DNA of 64,000 nt from Leptolyngbya subtilissima AS-A7 (lineage in GTDB: Bacteria; Cyanobacteriota; Cyanobacteriia; Phormidesmidales; Phormidesmidaceae): NCBI RefSeq assembly GCF_039962255.1, contig NZ_JAMPKY010000007.1:248001-312000 (forward strand). The letters are read 5' to 3'. Every line of letters starts with the position of its first letter. Position 1 is the stretch's first letter. The notes below the pieces were generated by a model, which was not told the DNA's origin, did not search any database, and saw only the letters and a program-made list of their open reading frames with translations. The position numbers and the translations under genes are program-made. Shown piece after piece: positions 7,696 to 16,179 of the stretch.

Positions 7696-10149
7696 GTGCA
7701 AATTCCGTTAGATTACTACCGAATTCTGGGGTTGCCTATCCAGGCAACCGCCGACCAGCTGAAACAAGCCCATCGCGATCGCGGCTTGCAGCTGCCCCGG
7801 CGCGAATTCTCTACCGCCGCCATTGAGGCCCGCAAGCAGCTCATCGACGAAGCCTACATAGTTCTGTCTGACCGCGATCGCCGCCGTAACTACGACAGCA
7901 AGTTTCTCGCCAGCGCCTACACCGTCGATATGGCCCCCGAGCCACTGCCCGAGGGTGTGCCGGGTCTAGAGGTAAGTGCCGACGCGGGAGAAGCGGCGCT
8001 CAGGTCGCTCGCCACCGAGCCCGGCGGCAGCGAAGCCCAAAGCTCCAAAATTGAGATCGAGAGCGATCAGCTGGTTGGGGCTCTACTGCTGTTGCTAGAG
8101 CTAGGGGAATACGAGCAGGTGCTTCAGCTGGGTCAGCCCCAGCTAGTCAACCCCTACGCCAGCGGCGGTTTAGCTACCCCCGAGCCCGCCCAGGATGACG
8201 TGGTGCTCACCCTGGCTCTAGCCTGCCTTGAGCTAGGCCGCGAGCAGTGGCAGCAGCGTCAGTACGAAATTGCCGCTGAGTCACTGCAGACAGGCCATGA
8301 GCTGCTGGCTCGAGGCAACCACTTTCCCGCCATTCGGGCTGAGATTCAAGCCGAACTGTACAAGCTGCGGCCCTACCGGGTGCTAGAGCTGCTGGCCCGC
8401 CCTCTCGACCAAACCCGCGAGCGCCGTCAAGGGCTCAAGCTGCTCAAGACGATGCTCGAAGACCGGGGCGGCATCGAGGGAACTGAGGACGACCTCTCGG
8501 GCCTAGCGATTGACGACTTTTTGCGCTTTATTCAGCAGCTGCGTGACTATCTCACCGCCAGTGAGCAGCAGGAGCTGTTTGAGCACGAGGCCCGCCGCCC
8601 GTCACCTGTGGCCACCTACCTGACCGTCTATGCCCTGTTGGCTCGGGGCTTTGCCCGCCACCAGCCTGCCCTGGTGCGCCGCGCCAAGCAGCTGCTGCTG
8701 CGCCTAGGGGCGCAGCAAGACGTCCACCTAGAGCAGGCGGTGTGCGCCCTGCTGCTGGGCCAGACCGAGGAGGCCAACCGCGCCCTGGAGATGAGCCAGG
8801 AGTATGAGCCCCTGGCCTACATTCGGGAGCACTCGCGCCAGTCGCCTGACCTGTTGCCAGGGCTGTGCCTCTATGCCGAGCGCTGGCTCAAGGATGAGCT
8901 GTTCCCGCACTTTCGCGACTTCAAAGACCAGGAGGCCACCCTCAAGGACTACTTTGCCGATGCCCAGGTGCAGGCCTACCTGGAGACTATGCCTACGGGT
9001 TCGGGTGCAGAGCTGCGATCGGAACCGCGCCAGTCAGCCGCTTCCCAGGGGGTGTTTGAGCAGTCCTCCATAGCCACCGCCCCGGGGACGGGCCAATTTC
9101 CAACGGCTCAGTTTCCAACAATTGAAGGGTCGTTGCCCATTGGGGCCCCCACCATGCCCAACCCCGCCGCCACCGTCCGGCGCCGTCCGCCTGAGCCGCC
9201 CCCCGGCAGCAGTCGCCGTCCACCTGAGTCAGCCTCCGTCAGCAACAGCAATGGTGCTTATCCTAGACCGGCTGCCCGCAACGGCAATGGTCGCCCGAGC
9301 CAGCCCGAGCCCCGGCTTAGATTGGCAGAGGAAAACATTCCTGATCCCGAGTTTCGCAGCGGCTATGCCGACGATGACGACCTCTCAGTGGCCGAGCGGG
9401 TCGCTCAGCTGTCACCTGAGGGCAAAATGACCACACCGGGGAGCGAGGCACCGACTAAGTCAGCACCTGAGCGACGACCCACGCCAGAGCCAATCGCCCT
9501 AGATGGGGATCAAACTCTGCCGCCCGCCATTGCTCCTGGGCGGCGCAGTCGCGGGGCACCCCACTGGGGTCGGTTGGCCCTGGTTGCAGCAGCGGGTATT
9601 TTGGGGGTCGGAATTTTGGGTTTTGGCACCATGCGGGCATTGGGCTGGGTTACTGGCATCTTTAGCGGTCCTAGAATTTCGGGCAAACCCCTGGACATTC
9701 GCGTTGACCAACCCGCCTTCGAGATTCCAGAAGCGCCGCCAGCCCCTAGCGAGATTGGCGTCAACGATATGGCCGGTAGAGTGATCAACGAGTGGCTAGA
9801 GATTAAGCGGGGGGCATTGGGCGAAAGCTACCAGGGCGATCGCCTCGATGATATTCTGCTCGAGCCCGTGCTTACCCAGTGGACTCGCCGAGCCGATGCC
9901 GCCGCCGCCGAAAGCTGGTATTGGGAATACGAGCACAAGGTGGAGATTGAATCGGTCACCCCCGATGACCCAACCGCTGACAGTTTGCAGGCGATCGCTG
10001 TAGTTTCTGAACAGGCGAAGCTGTTTGAGTTTGGCGTTGAAAACGCTGACGCCGCCTACAATGACACCCTGAGAATGCAGTATGACCTGGTGCGCCAGGA
10101 TGGCAAGTGGTACATAAAGGGCATGAATAAGTTAGCCGATGTGAATTAG
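7696..10149 (+). CDS. ftn2: ARC6/Ftn2 (ZipN) cell-division protein with degenerate J domain
   Basis: 817 residues from GTG 7696. It is the cyanobacterial ancestor of plastid ARC6, which anchors and stabilises FtsZ filaments at midcell. Residues 1-72 form a DnaJ-like domain (DYYRILGLPIQATADQLKQA, ending NYDSKFL) in which the HPD tripeptide is replaced by HRD, as in Ftn2 proteins, so it should not stimulate DnaK. A long helical region (about 90-440) follows, then a Pro/Ser-rich linker (450-620), one transmembrane helix near 622-645 and a C-terminal ARC6-like IMS domain (about 690-812; VINEWLEIKRGALG, EYEHKVEIESV, YDLVRQDGKWYIKGM). Length and order match the family. The next genes on the same strand encode envelope-type proteins. 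Confidence 0.95.
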   Translation: MQIPLDYYRILGLPIQATADQLKQAHRDRGLQLPRREFSTAAIEARKQLIDEAYIVLSDRDRRRNYDSKFLASAYTVDMAPEPLPEGVPGLEVSADAGEAALRSLATEPGGSEAQSSKIEIESDQLVGALLLLLELGEYEQVLQLGQPQLVNPYASGGLATPEPAQDDVVLTLALACLELGREQWQQRQYEIAAESLQTGHELLARGNHFPAIRAEIQAELYKLRPYRVLELLARPLDQTRERRQGLKLLKTMLEDRGGIEGTEDDLSGLAIDDFLRFIQQLRDYLTASEQQELFEHEARRPSPVATYLTVYALLARGFARHQPALVRRAKQLLLRLGAQQDVHLEQAVCALLLGQTEEANRALEMSQEYEPLAYIREHSRQSPDLLPGLCLYAERWLKDELFPHFRDFKDQEATLKDYFADAQVQAYLETMPTGSGAELRSEPRQSAASQGVFEQSSIATAPGTGQFPTAQFPTIEGSLPIGAPTMPNPAATVRRRPPEPPPGSSRRPPESASVSNSNGAYPRPAARNGNGRPSQPEPRLRLAEENIPDPEFRSGYADDDDLSVAERVAQLSPEGKMTTPGSEAPTKSAPERRPTPEPIALDGDQTLPPAIAPGRRSRGAPHWGRLALVAAAGILGVGILGFGTMRALGWVTGIFSGPRISGKPLDIRVDQPAFEIPEAPPAPSEIGVNDMAGRVINEWLEIKRGALGESYQGDRLDDILLEPVLTQWTRRADAAAAESWYWEYEHKVEIESVTPDDPTADSLQAIAVVSEQAKLFEFGVENADAAYNDTLRMQYDLVRQDGKWYIKGMNKLADVN

Positions 10150-10278
10150 TAGGTAATAGCTGGGCTTTCTGTTCAGAGACCGGTTATTGCCCTGACCGCC
10201 GCATGAGTTACCATAAACGCCCCTTTCAAAGGCTGTGGTTCGGCAATTTCTCCGGACGGGCAGAGCCTAACTGTGTTT

Positions 10279-10287
10279 TGATAGAAT
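10279..10287 (+). promoter_or_regulatory. Candidate extended -10 promoter for the DUF3038-DUF4335 genes
   Basis: TGATAGAAT gives an extended -10 (TG-N-TAGAAT) 26 nt before the start codon at 10314. No good -35 is seen. Confidence 0.3.
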
Positions 10288-10313
10288 GCTGTTCGTATTA
10301 ACTCCAGAGCTGA

Positions 10314-10919
10314 ATGCCAGTAGATAGCCCGCCCGCTCCCCAGCCGCCCCTAGTGCTCGACACCCTTGCTAACCCAGGGCTGCCCAACGACGAATGTCCT
10401 CGTCGGGCACGCATTCAGCTTGACCTGCTGCTGCTGGCCATTGAAGCCCTCGATCTGGGGGGCAGTGAAGCTATGTTGGGCACCGCTCGTGACCTCGGCC
10501 TAGAGGGCTTGGTCAAAGGCCGGGTGCACCTGTGGTTGCTGCGAGGCACGAATCCCATGCGCCGCTACAGCCAGCGGCAGCCTTTAAACATTGAAGAGGC
10601 TAAAGCCCTGGTCATTATTATTTGCACCCTAGCGCGGCGATTGACGGTGGTGGTGCGCCAGCTGCTAGTGGGCTATCAGCAACTAACCGACAAACAGCTC
10701 TCCCCCGAGCACCACTTTCGCTTGGCCGACTATCTGAGCCGCTTTCGCAGCCATTTCCGCGCCCGCATGAACCCACGCCGAGCTGGGGTGATTGCCTACA
10801 GCAGCGACGAAAAGCTCGATGAGCTGGCCCTTGAGCTTTTGCAAGAACTGCTGCTGTGCGCTGGGGTGCTCGGTCCCCAACGCCTCTGGAATAGCCTGTT
10901 TGACGGAGAAGTATCATGA
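10314..10919 (+). CDS. DUF3038 family protein
   Basis: 201 residues. Recognised from its place and the PRRARIQLDLLLLAIEALDLGGSEAM stretch typical of the cyanobacteria-restricted DUF3038 family. Mostly helical, no signal peptide or membrane helix. Its stop overlaps the start of the DUF4335 gene (ATGA at 10916-10919), indicating translational coupling. In other cyanobacteria the two families are also neighbours. Function unknown. It follows ftn2 by 164 bp and precedes an OmpA-like protein, so an envelope or division role is conceivable but unproven. Confidence 0.8.
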   Translation: MPVDSPPAPQPPLVLDTLANPGLPNDECPRRARIQLDLLLLAIEALDLGGSEAMLGTARDLGLEGLVKGRVHLWLLRGTNPMRRYSQRQPLNIEEAKALVIIICTLARRLTVVVRQLLVGYQQLTDKQLSPEHHFRLADYLSRFRSHFRARMNPRRAGVIAYSSDEKLDELALELLQELLLCAGVLGPQRLWNSLFDGEVS

Positions 10920-12361
10920 CCGTTCAACGGCAATATACCCTACCCCACTGCAACCTGGTCTTAGAAGGGCTTAGCGCTGACGCCAACGACCCCCTGTCAC
11001 CCCTGGCGGTGTTGATGAATGCCGAGTGCCACCTACCCGGTGCCACCGATGCCACCCTGGCCGGGGGGCGAGAATTTTTAGACAGTTTAGTGACCGCCGT
11101 AAGCCGCTACGGGCAGCAGTTGCTCAGCGGCGTGCCCTACCCTAGGACGACAGGGTCAGCGCCACCCATAGTGGAGATCAAACCAGGTGATCTCCCCTAC
11201 CACCACCACCTAATTGTGCAGCAGCAGCCCCTGGGCGGGCCTGTTAGCGACGTCAACGCGCTGCCGCCGCTGGATATCCAGCTCACTACGGTGCAGTTCT
11301 ATGACCTGATGGAAGCGGTCGACCAGCTACTGGCCGACACTCAAACGCTGCCCGACATGAAGGCACAGTTTCAGGCGGTATCGCGGCGACTGGTGCGACC
11401 CACCGAACCCATAACGAAGCGGGCGGCCCCCGCAGCCCTAGGAGCGGCGGCCTTGGCTGCCGCCGGACTGGCCCTATTCTTTGTACCCCCGCCCGAATTT
11501 GAGCCCACTCGTCCAGAGTCCGAGGCTTCAGCCCCGGCAGCAGCCAGCGCGGTGCCTGGAGGCCCCCCCAGAGCCGACGATGAAACTAGCGAAGCAGTGC
11601 CTGCTGACGGCGATGGCTTAGACCGTCTAGAGAGTGCCCCAGCGATTACCGACGCGGCCACTGTTGCTCTGTTGCAGTCTGACGTGACCCAGCGGTTGCA
11701 GGAGGCCTGGGCCGATGCGCCACGACCCAGCGGCGACCTAACCTATCGCATGGCGGTTTCTGAAGACGGCGATATTTTGGGGTATCAATACGAGAACGAT
11801 TTGGCTCTAGAAGAGGTCGATAATACCCCACTGCCCAAGCTTACCTTTGCGCCGGTGGCAGGCGCAGAGCCGGTGCGAGAGCGCGTGGCCCAGTTTGTTG
11901 CGACCTTTACCCCTGACGGGGAAGTGCGGTTAGAGCCGACAGAGGTTCCGGCTGAGGCCGATGCGACTGAGAGTGATACCACTGAGGGTGATACCACTGA
12001 GGGTGATGCTGTTGAGAATGACGCGGCGGCCAATGCGGCTGAGCTGCCGGATCTAGAGGAGAAGGTGACCGACGGCGATCGCATTCGCGAACTCAACAGC
12101 GACCTTTACGACAACATTTTGGCTGAGCTAGAGCCCCTGTCAGCCAATGAGGACCTGCGGTTTCGGGTGCGCCTGACCGAGGCGGGCGAGGTGGTGGGCT
12201 ATGAGCCCGTCAACGCTGCCGCTGGCCTGTTGGTGAACGAAACCCCCCTGCCCAATTTGGTTACCGCAGCCGATAGCACTGCAAATCAGGCTGACTTTCA
12301 AGTGGTGTTCACCGAGAGCGGTGTGCTGGAGGTCAACCCCTGGGATGGCTGGCCCCAATAG
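10916..12361 (+). CDS. DUF4335 family membrane protein with duplicated C-terminal domain
   Basis: 481 residues. The N-terminus QRQYTLPHCNLVLEGLS is the hallmark of DUF4335, a cyanobacterial family of unknown function. Residues 1-160 form the conserved domain; an Ala-rich transmembrane helix follows near 170-190 (AALGAAALAAAGLALFFV), then a low-complexity acidic linker. The remaining half contains two related segments, about 250-342 and 390-478, sharing the pattern LTYRMAVSEDGDILGY / LRFRVRLTEAGEVVGY, then NTPLPKL / ETPLPNL, then FTPDGEVRLEP / FTESGVLEVNP. The linker between them contains a 15-bp tandem repeat. The gene starts inside the DUF3038 stop. TonB-C-like folding of the duplicated segments is only a guess. 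Confidence 0.82.
   Translation: MTVQRQYTLPHCNLVLEGLSADANDPLSPLAVLMNAECHLPGATDATLAGGREFLDSLVTAVSRYGQQLLSGVPYPRTTGSAPPIVEIKPGDLPYHHHLIVQQQPLGGPVSDVNALPPLDIQLTTVQFYDLMEAVDQLLADTQTLPDMKAQFQAVSRRLVRPTEPITKRAAPAALGAAALAAAGLALFFVPPPEFEPTRPESEASAPAAASAVPGGPPRADDETSEAVPADGDGLDRLESAPAITDAATVALLQSDVTQRLQEAWADAPRPSGDLTYRMAVSEDGDILGYQYENDLALEEVDNTPLPKLTFAPVAGAEPVRERVAQFVATFTPDGEVRLEPTEVPAEADATESDTTEGDTTEGDAVENDAAANAAELPDLEEKVTDGDRIRELNSDLYDNILAELEPLSANEDLRFRVRLTEAGEVVGYEPVNAAAGLLVNETPLPNLVTAADSTANQADFQVVFTESGVLEVNPWDGWPQ
11963..12022 (+). repeat. Four tandem 15-bp coding repeats in the DUF4335 gene
   Basis: Units of ACCACTGAGGGTGAT type (two identical copies at 11978-12007, flanked by two diverged ones) encode T-E-G-D-T steps of an acidic linker. 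An in-frame unit length allows expansion or contraction without frameshift. Confidence 0.85.
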
Positions 12362-12425
12362 CTCCTCTCCTAGCGCTGCCGATGCCCTTATGATGCTGGC
12401 CTAATGTTTCTAGCTCGATCGCGTC

Positions 12426-13457
12426 ATGGCTGATTCCCCCAATCTGCCACCGTTGCCCGACCCTGCTCCGGCGGCTCCCCGCTCGACTCCACCGCCTGCG
12501 CCCAAGTCTCGACCCTGGGCGGGGCTACACGCGCTGTGGACTCTGGTGGTGCGCCTGATTATTTTGGGTGCCGGGGTCAGTGTAGGCTGGCTGGTTGGCA
12601 TGCTGGTAGCTCAGGCGATGCCCTCCCGCAACCCTGACCCGCCGCTGACGGAGGCTGCCCTGCGCCAGGGCAACCAGACCCAGCGCAAACTGCGGCAGCT
12701 GCCCAGCTGGTGGCAGGGTGATGGCCCAGTTGACGGAGTTGTCGATGAGGTGGCTCCGGCAATGGAATTCTCCCCGTCAGCAGCCTCTGGTGTTACAGCT
12801 GCACCAGAGGCTGCACCGCCTATACCTGAGGCTGAGCGCGATCGCATTCAAACTAACCTCACCGCCCTACGCCAAGAGCTGACTCGCCTCAATACCCGCC
12901 TAACCGAGCTAGAAACTAGCCTGGGTGCCCCAACCGCAGGTACGCTTGAAGCTCGCCTACAGCGCCTCGATCAGCGGCTCGGGGCCGACGGTGGGGCTAG
13001 TGATGCGCCGGAAGCGGCGGCAGAGACTCCAGCGGTAGAACCATCCCCTGAGGCCGAGACAGGGGCTCGGGTGGCCTATCAGGAGCCGCGCTTTGCGCTG
13101 GTGCGCGATCGCGTCGTCTTGCCCAGCGCCCTACTCTTTCGGCCGGGCAGCAGCATCCTCACCCCCTCTGGCCAGCAACTGCTCGACAGCATTGCTGCCG
13201 ACCTGAGCCGCTACGGTGCCGCGACCCTGCTGGTGGGCAGCCATACCGACGGTGCATCCTCTCCCGACCTGGCTAGTCAGCTCACCCTGCAACAGGCCGT
13301 GGCGGTGCAGCAATACCTGAGCCCTCAGCTAGAAGGCGGCGGCATTCGCTGGGTGCCGGTGGGCTACGGTCAGACTCGCCCCACCGCTGTAGGCACTACC
13401 CCCGCCGACCAGCAGCGCAACCAGCGGGTCGAAATTGGCATTGTGCCCGGTAGCTAA
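12426..13457 (+). CDS. OmpA-family peptidoglycan-associated envelope protein
   Basis: 343 residues. After a Pro-rich cytoplasmic start there is one membrane helix (about 40-60, LVVRLIILGAGVSVGWLVGML), then a short coiled coil (about 140-185: RIQTNLTALRQELTRLNTRL, LEARLQRLDQRLG) and a C-terminal OmpA domain (about 225-340). The domain shows FRPGSSILTPSGQQLLDSIA, VGSHTDGASSPDLASQLTLQQAVAVQQYL and QQRNQRVEIGIV, covering the diaminopimelate-binding Asp/Arg region, so peptidoglycan binding is expected. MotB/TolR-like topology is seen, but no MotA/TolQ partner is next to it. The fmt start follows 3 bp after the stop. Confidence 0.85.
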   Translation: MADSPNLPPLPDPAPAAPRSTPPPAPKSRPWAGLHALWTLVVRLIILGAGVSVGWLVGMLVAQAMPSRNPDPPLTEAALRQGNQTQRKLRQLPSWWQGDGPVDGVVDEVAPAMEFSPSAASGVTAAPEAAPPIPEAERDRIQTNLTALRQELTRLNTRLTELETSLGAPTAGTLEARLQRLDQRLGADGGASDAPEAAAETPAVEPSPEAETGARVAYQEPRFALVRDRVVLPSALLFRPGSSILTPSGQQLLDSIAADLSRYGAATLLVGSHTDGASSPDLASQLTLQQAVAVQQYLSPQLEGGGIRWVPVGYGQTRPTAVGTTPADQQRNQRVEIGIVPGS

Positions 13458-13460
13458 CCC

Positions 13461-14468
13461 ATGAAACTTGTATTTTTTGGAACCCCTCACTTTGCTGTGC
13501 CCAGCCTCCAGCGGCTGCTGGCCGAGCCAGGGTTTGAGGTGGCCGCCGTCGTCACCCAGCCCGATCGCCGCCGGGGCAGAGGTAGCCAGGTGGATGCTTC
13601 GCCCGTCAAACAGATCGCCGTCGAGGCCAACTGTCCGGTCCTGCAACCCACCCGCATCAAAAAAGACGAGGCTACCCTTGCTGCCCTAGAGGCCATTCAG
13701 GCCGATGCCTTTGTAGTGGTGGCCTACGGTCAGCTACTCTCCCAGCGCATTCTAGATATGCCTCGGTTAGGCTGCATCAATGGCCACGGCTCGCTACTGC
13801 CCGCCTACCGGGGAGCCGCCCCAATTCAGTGGTGCATCGTCAACGGCGACACCGTCACCGGCATGACCACCATGCTGATGAACCTGGGCATGGATACCGG
13901 CGACATGCTGCTCAAGTCAACCCTACCCATTGGCCTGCTCGATACCGCTGGGGAGGTGGCGACAGCCCTGTCTCAACAGTGCGCTGGTCTACTGGTAGAA
14001 ACCCTGTACGGCTTGGCCGATGGCATTCTCAGCCCCCTGCCCCAGGACGAGGCCCTGGCCACCTACGCGCCTTTAATTCAGAAAGACGATTTTGAGCTGG
14101 ACTGGAGCAAGGCGGCGATCGCTATCCACAACCAGGTACGCGGCTTTTACCCCAACTGCGTCACGACCTTTCGCGGGCAGCCGTTGAAGGTCATGTCTAC
14201 GGTTCCCTTAGGAGAACCCTACTGGGCAGAACTACCCTCAGACTTAGTGGCGATGCGGGAGGCAGTGGATGCCATTGTGGCTGAAACCGTTCTCTCAAGT
14301 TCTCCCCCAGGAACCTTGGTGGGCTTGCTCAAAGGCCAAGGTCCTCTCGTACAGACCGGCGACGGGCTGCTGCTGCTGCGCCAGGTCAAACCCAGCGGCA
14401 AACAGGCTCAGGCAGGGAGTGATTTCGTCAACGGCAGCCGCCTACAAGTCAGCGAATCCCTCGGCTAG
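13461..14468 (+). CDS. fmt: Methionyl-tRNA formyltransferase
   Basis: 335 residues. Formylates initiator Met-tRNA using 10-formyl-THF. N-terminal formyltransferase domain with [13 protein letters not shown], the folate/active-site motif [17 protein letters not shown] and [13 protein letters not shown] carrying the catalytic Asp; C-terminal domain (about 205-335) with FDLDW-like [21 protein letters not shown] for tRNA binding. Complete and typical in length. It begins 3 bp after the OmpA-like gene, so it is probably read from the same transcript. Confidence 0.97.
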   Translation: MKLVFFGTPHFAVPSLQRLLAEPGFEVAAVVTQPDRRRGRGSQVDASPVKQIAVEANCPVLQPTRIKKDEATLAALEAIQADAFVVVAYGQLLSQRILDMPRLGCINGHGSLLPAYRGAAPIQWCIVNGDTVTGMTTMLMNLGMDTGDMLLKSTLPIGLLDTAGEVATALSQQCAGLLVETLYGLADGILSPLPQDEALATYAPLIQKDDFELDWSKAAIAIHNQVRGFYPNCVTTFRGQPLKVMSTVPLGEPYWAELPSDLVAMREAVDAIVAETVLSSSPPGTLVGLLKGQGPLVQTGDGLLLLRQVKPSGKQAQAGSDFVNGSRLQVSESLG

Positions 14469-14536
14469 GCCAATCGCCTCACACTCTATAGTCAGCTAGA
14501 TCAATTTGGCCATCCTTACGCAAAGATAAACGATCG

Positions 14537-15370
14537 ATGGAAACAGATCCAGTGACTGCGACGGTCTATGGCCCGGTACCAGAACACCTGCAAGCCCGCC
14601 GAGAGATCGTGTTTTTGGTCCTAGGGGGGCTGTTCCTTGGCACCCTGGGAATGCTCAACATTCTAGGCATTAGCCGGTTTGTCAATCTATTTACCTGGGG
14701 CGATTTTGCCGTCACCGTGGCGGTAGGAGTGCTGCCCTACCCTTTGACCTTTCTTTGCACCGATCTGATCTCAGAACTCTACGGCAAGGAGCGGGCCAAT
14801 CAGGTAGTCTGGGTAGGGCTGCTGCTCAACCTGTGGGTGCTATTTGTTGTTTGGCTGGGAGGCGTGCTGCCGGGGTTTGAGGCCACCGACCCAACCACGG
14901 GCGAGCTGTTACGCGATGCCGCCGGGCGACTGCCAATCTTCTTCGAAATTCGCAACCTCACCTTTGGGGCGGTGACGGCCTCAATGCTGGCCTACCTAAT
15001 GGCCCAGTTTGTCGATGTCTACCTGTTTCACTTTTGGAAAGAGCTGACCAACGGCAAGCACCTGTGGCTGCGCAACAACGGCTCTACCCTCATCAGCCAA
15101 CTGGTCGATACCATCGCCGTAGTGCTAATTACCCACTTTTTGGCCGGGGCTCTACCCATTAATGCAGACCAGGAGCTGTGGCCACAACTCATTCGATTTA
15201 TGTGCTACGGCTACCTGTTTAAGCTAGTGGCCGCCTTGCTCGACACCGGGCCATTTTACCTAGGTGTATTTTGGCTATCCAACTATTTGGGTTTAGAGTC
15301 TGCTTTTGCCGAAGTCAAACCCTCTTCGCTTGAGCAGCCGAGAGCAAAACTAACCGATAGTTCCGGCTAA
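14537..15370 (+). CDS. Queuosine-precursor-type transporter (VUT/YhhQ family)
   Basis: 277 residues with about six hydrophobic segments. The pattern VLPYPLTFLCTDLISELYGKERANQVVW is characteristic of the YhhQ/VUT family, which imports queuosine precursors (preQ0/preQ1) in proteobacteria. The C-terminal part FMCYGYLFKLVAALLDTGPFY also fits. Start at ATG 14537, 68 bp after fmt. Substrate in cyanobacteria is inferred from the family; no queuosine gene is nearby. Confidence 0.82.
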   Translation: METDPVTATVYGPVPEHLQARREIVFLVLGGLFLGTLGMLNILGISRFVNLFTWGDFAVTVAVGVLPYPLTFLCTDLISELYGKERANQVVWVGLLLNLWVLFVVWLGGVLPGFEATDPTTGELLRDAAGRLPIFFEIRNLTFGAVTASMLAYLMAQFVDVYLFHFWKELTNGKHLWLRNNGSTLISQLVDTIAVVLITHFLAGALPINADQELWPQLIRFMCYGYLFKLVAALLDTGPFYLGVFWLSNYLGLESAFAEVKPSSLEQPRAKLTDSSG

Positions 15371-15551
15371 TTTTCCGCTCAGATTGCGCTCTTACATTTT
15401 TTCCCTGTGAGAAGCAAAGCCTGGTTTATGACAGCCTAGAGTACCAGACTTTAAACCCATCGGCGTTTTCACTCTTCTGTATTTTTCACTTTTTGCTCTT
15501 CCATCTTCGTTATTTTGCTATTGCTCCAGGCCCAATAGCTTGGTCTAAAAA

Positions 15552-15983
15552 ATGAAGCTCAAAATTAGAAGAATTCATGAGTTAGCCATTCTTCCGTCCT
15601 ACGCTCATGCAGGCGATGCGGGGATGGATCTTTGCTCTATTGAGGACGTAGAAATTGCTGCGGGTGATACAGCTCTCATCCATACTGGAATTGAGATTGA
15701 GCTACCCCAAGGAACTGAAGCTCAAATCCGGCCTCGAAGTGGGTTAGCGCTAAAGCACTCGGTGACAGTTCTCAATACCCCAGGAACTATTGATGAAGGA
15801 TATCGAGGTGAAATTGGCATAATTTTGATTAACCACAGCAAGCATGCTTTTCAAGTCGTCAAAGGCATGAAAATTGCGCAAATGGTGATCAAACCAGTAT
15901 TTCAAGTTGAGATTGAAGAAACCGACGAGTTAACTCAAACCCTAAGAGGTCCGCAAGGCTTTGGCTCAACAGGAATGGTATAG
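15552..15983 (+). CDS. dut: Deoxyuridine 5'-triphosphate nucleotidohydrolase (dUTPase)
   Basis: 143 residues, the size of trimeric dUTPases. It hydrolyses dUTP to dUMP, keeping uracil out of DNA. All five motifs are visible: [10 protein letters not shown] (1), [11 protein letters not shown] (2), [20 protein letters not shown] (3), GMKIAQMVI (4) and [10 protein letters not shown] (5). The Tyr of motif 3 and the Gly-rich phosphate-binding tail are intact. Codon use is noticeably richer in A/T than the genes on either side, and the 181-bp upstream region is AT-rich as well, which suggests acquisition from another source. No RBS of good quality precedes ATG 15552. Confidence 0.95.
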   Translation: MKLKIRRIHELAILPSYAHAGDAGMDLCSIEDVEIAAGDTALIHTGIEIELPQGTEAQIRPRSGLALKHSVTVLNTPGTIDEGYRGEIGIILINHSKHAFQVVKGMKIAQMVIKPVFQVEIEETDELTQTLRGPQGFGSTGMV

Positions 15984-16008
15984 CTCCATTGGTTTAGGAA
16001 ACAAAAGA

Positions 16009-16144
16009 GTGCATCCCACTTTCACAAATTTCTCTCCCTCATCTCCCGCTCCCTCCTCCCTAAGGAAGGAAGAGAGCCGAATTTCAAAGTCCCTCTCTCC
16101 TAGGGAGAGGAATTTAGGGAGAGGGGCACGCAATTGGGATGCAC
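16009..16144. repeat. 136-bp fold-back element with 10-bp terminal inverted repeats
   Basis: GTGCATCCCA (16009-16018) and its exact complement TGGGATGCAC (16135-16144) bracket a purine/pyrimidine-biased core that itself holds an imperfect palindrome at 16092-16110 (CCTCTCTCC..GGGAGAGG). It lies between the convergent dut and hydrolase genes and may also act as terminator for both. No coding potential. Confidence 0.65.
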
Positions 16145-16179
16145 CCAAAAAACAGCGATCGCCGAGCCAATTGACGAAA

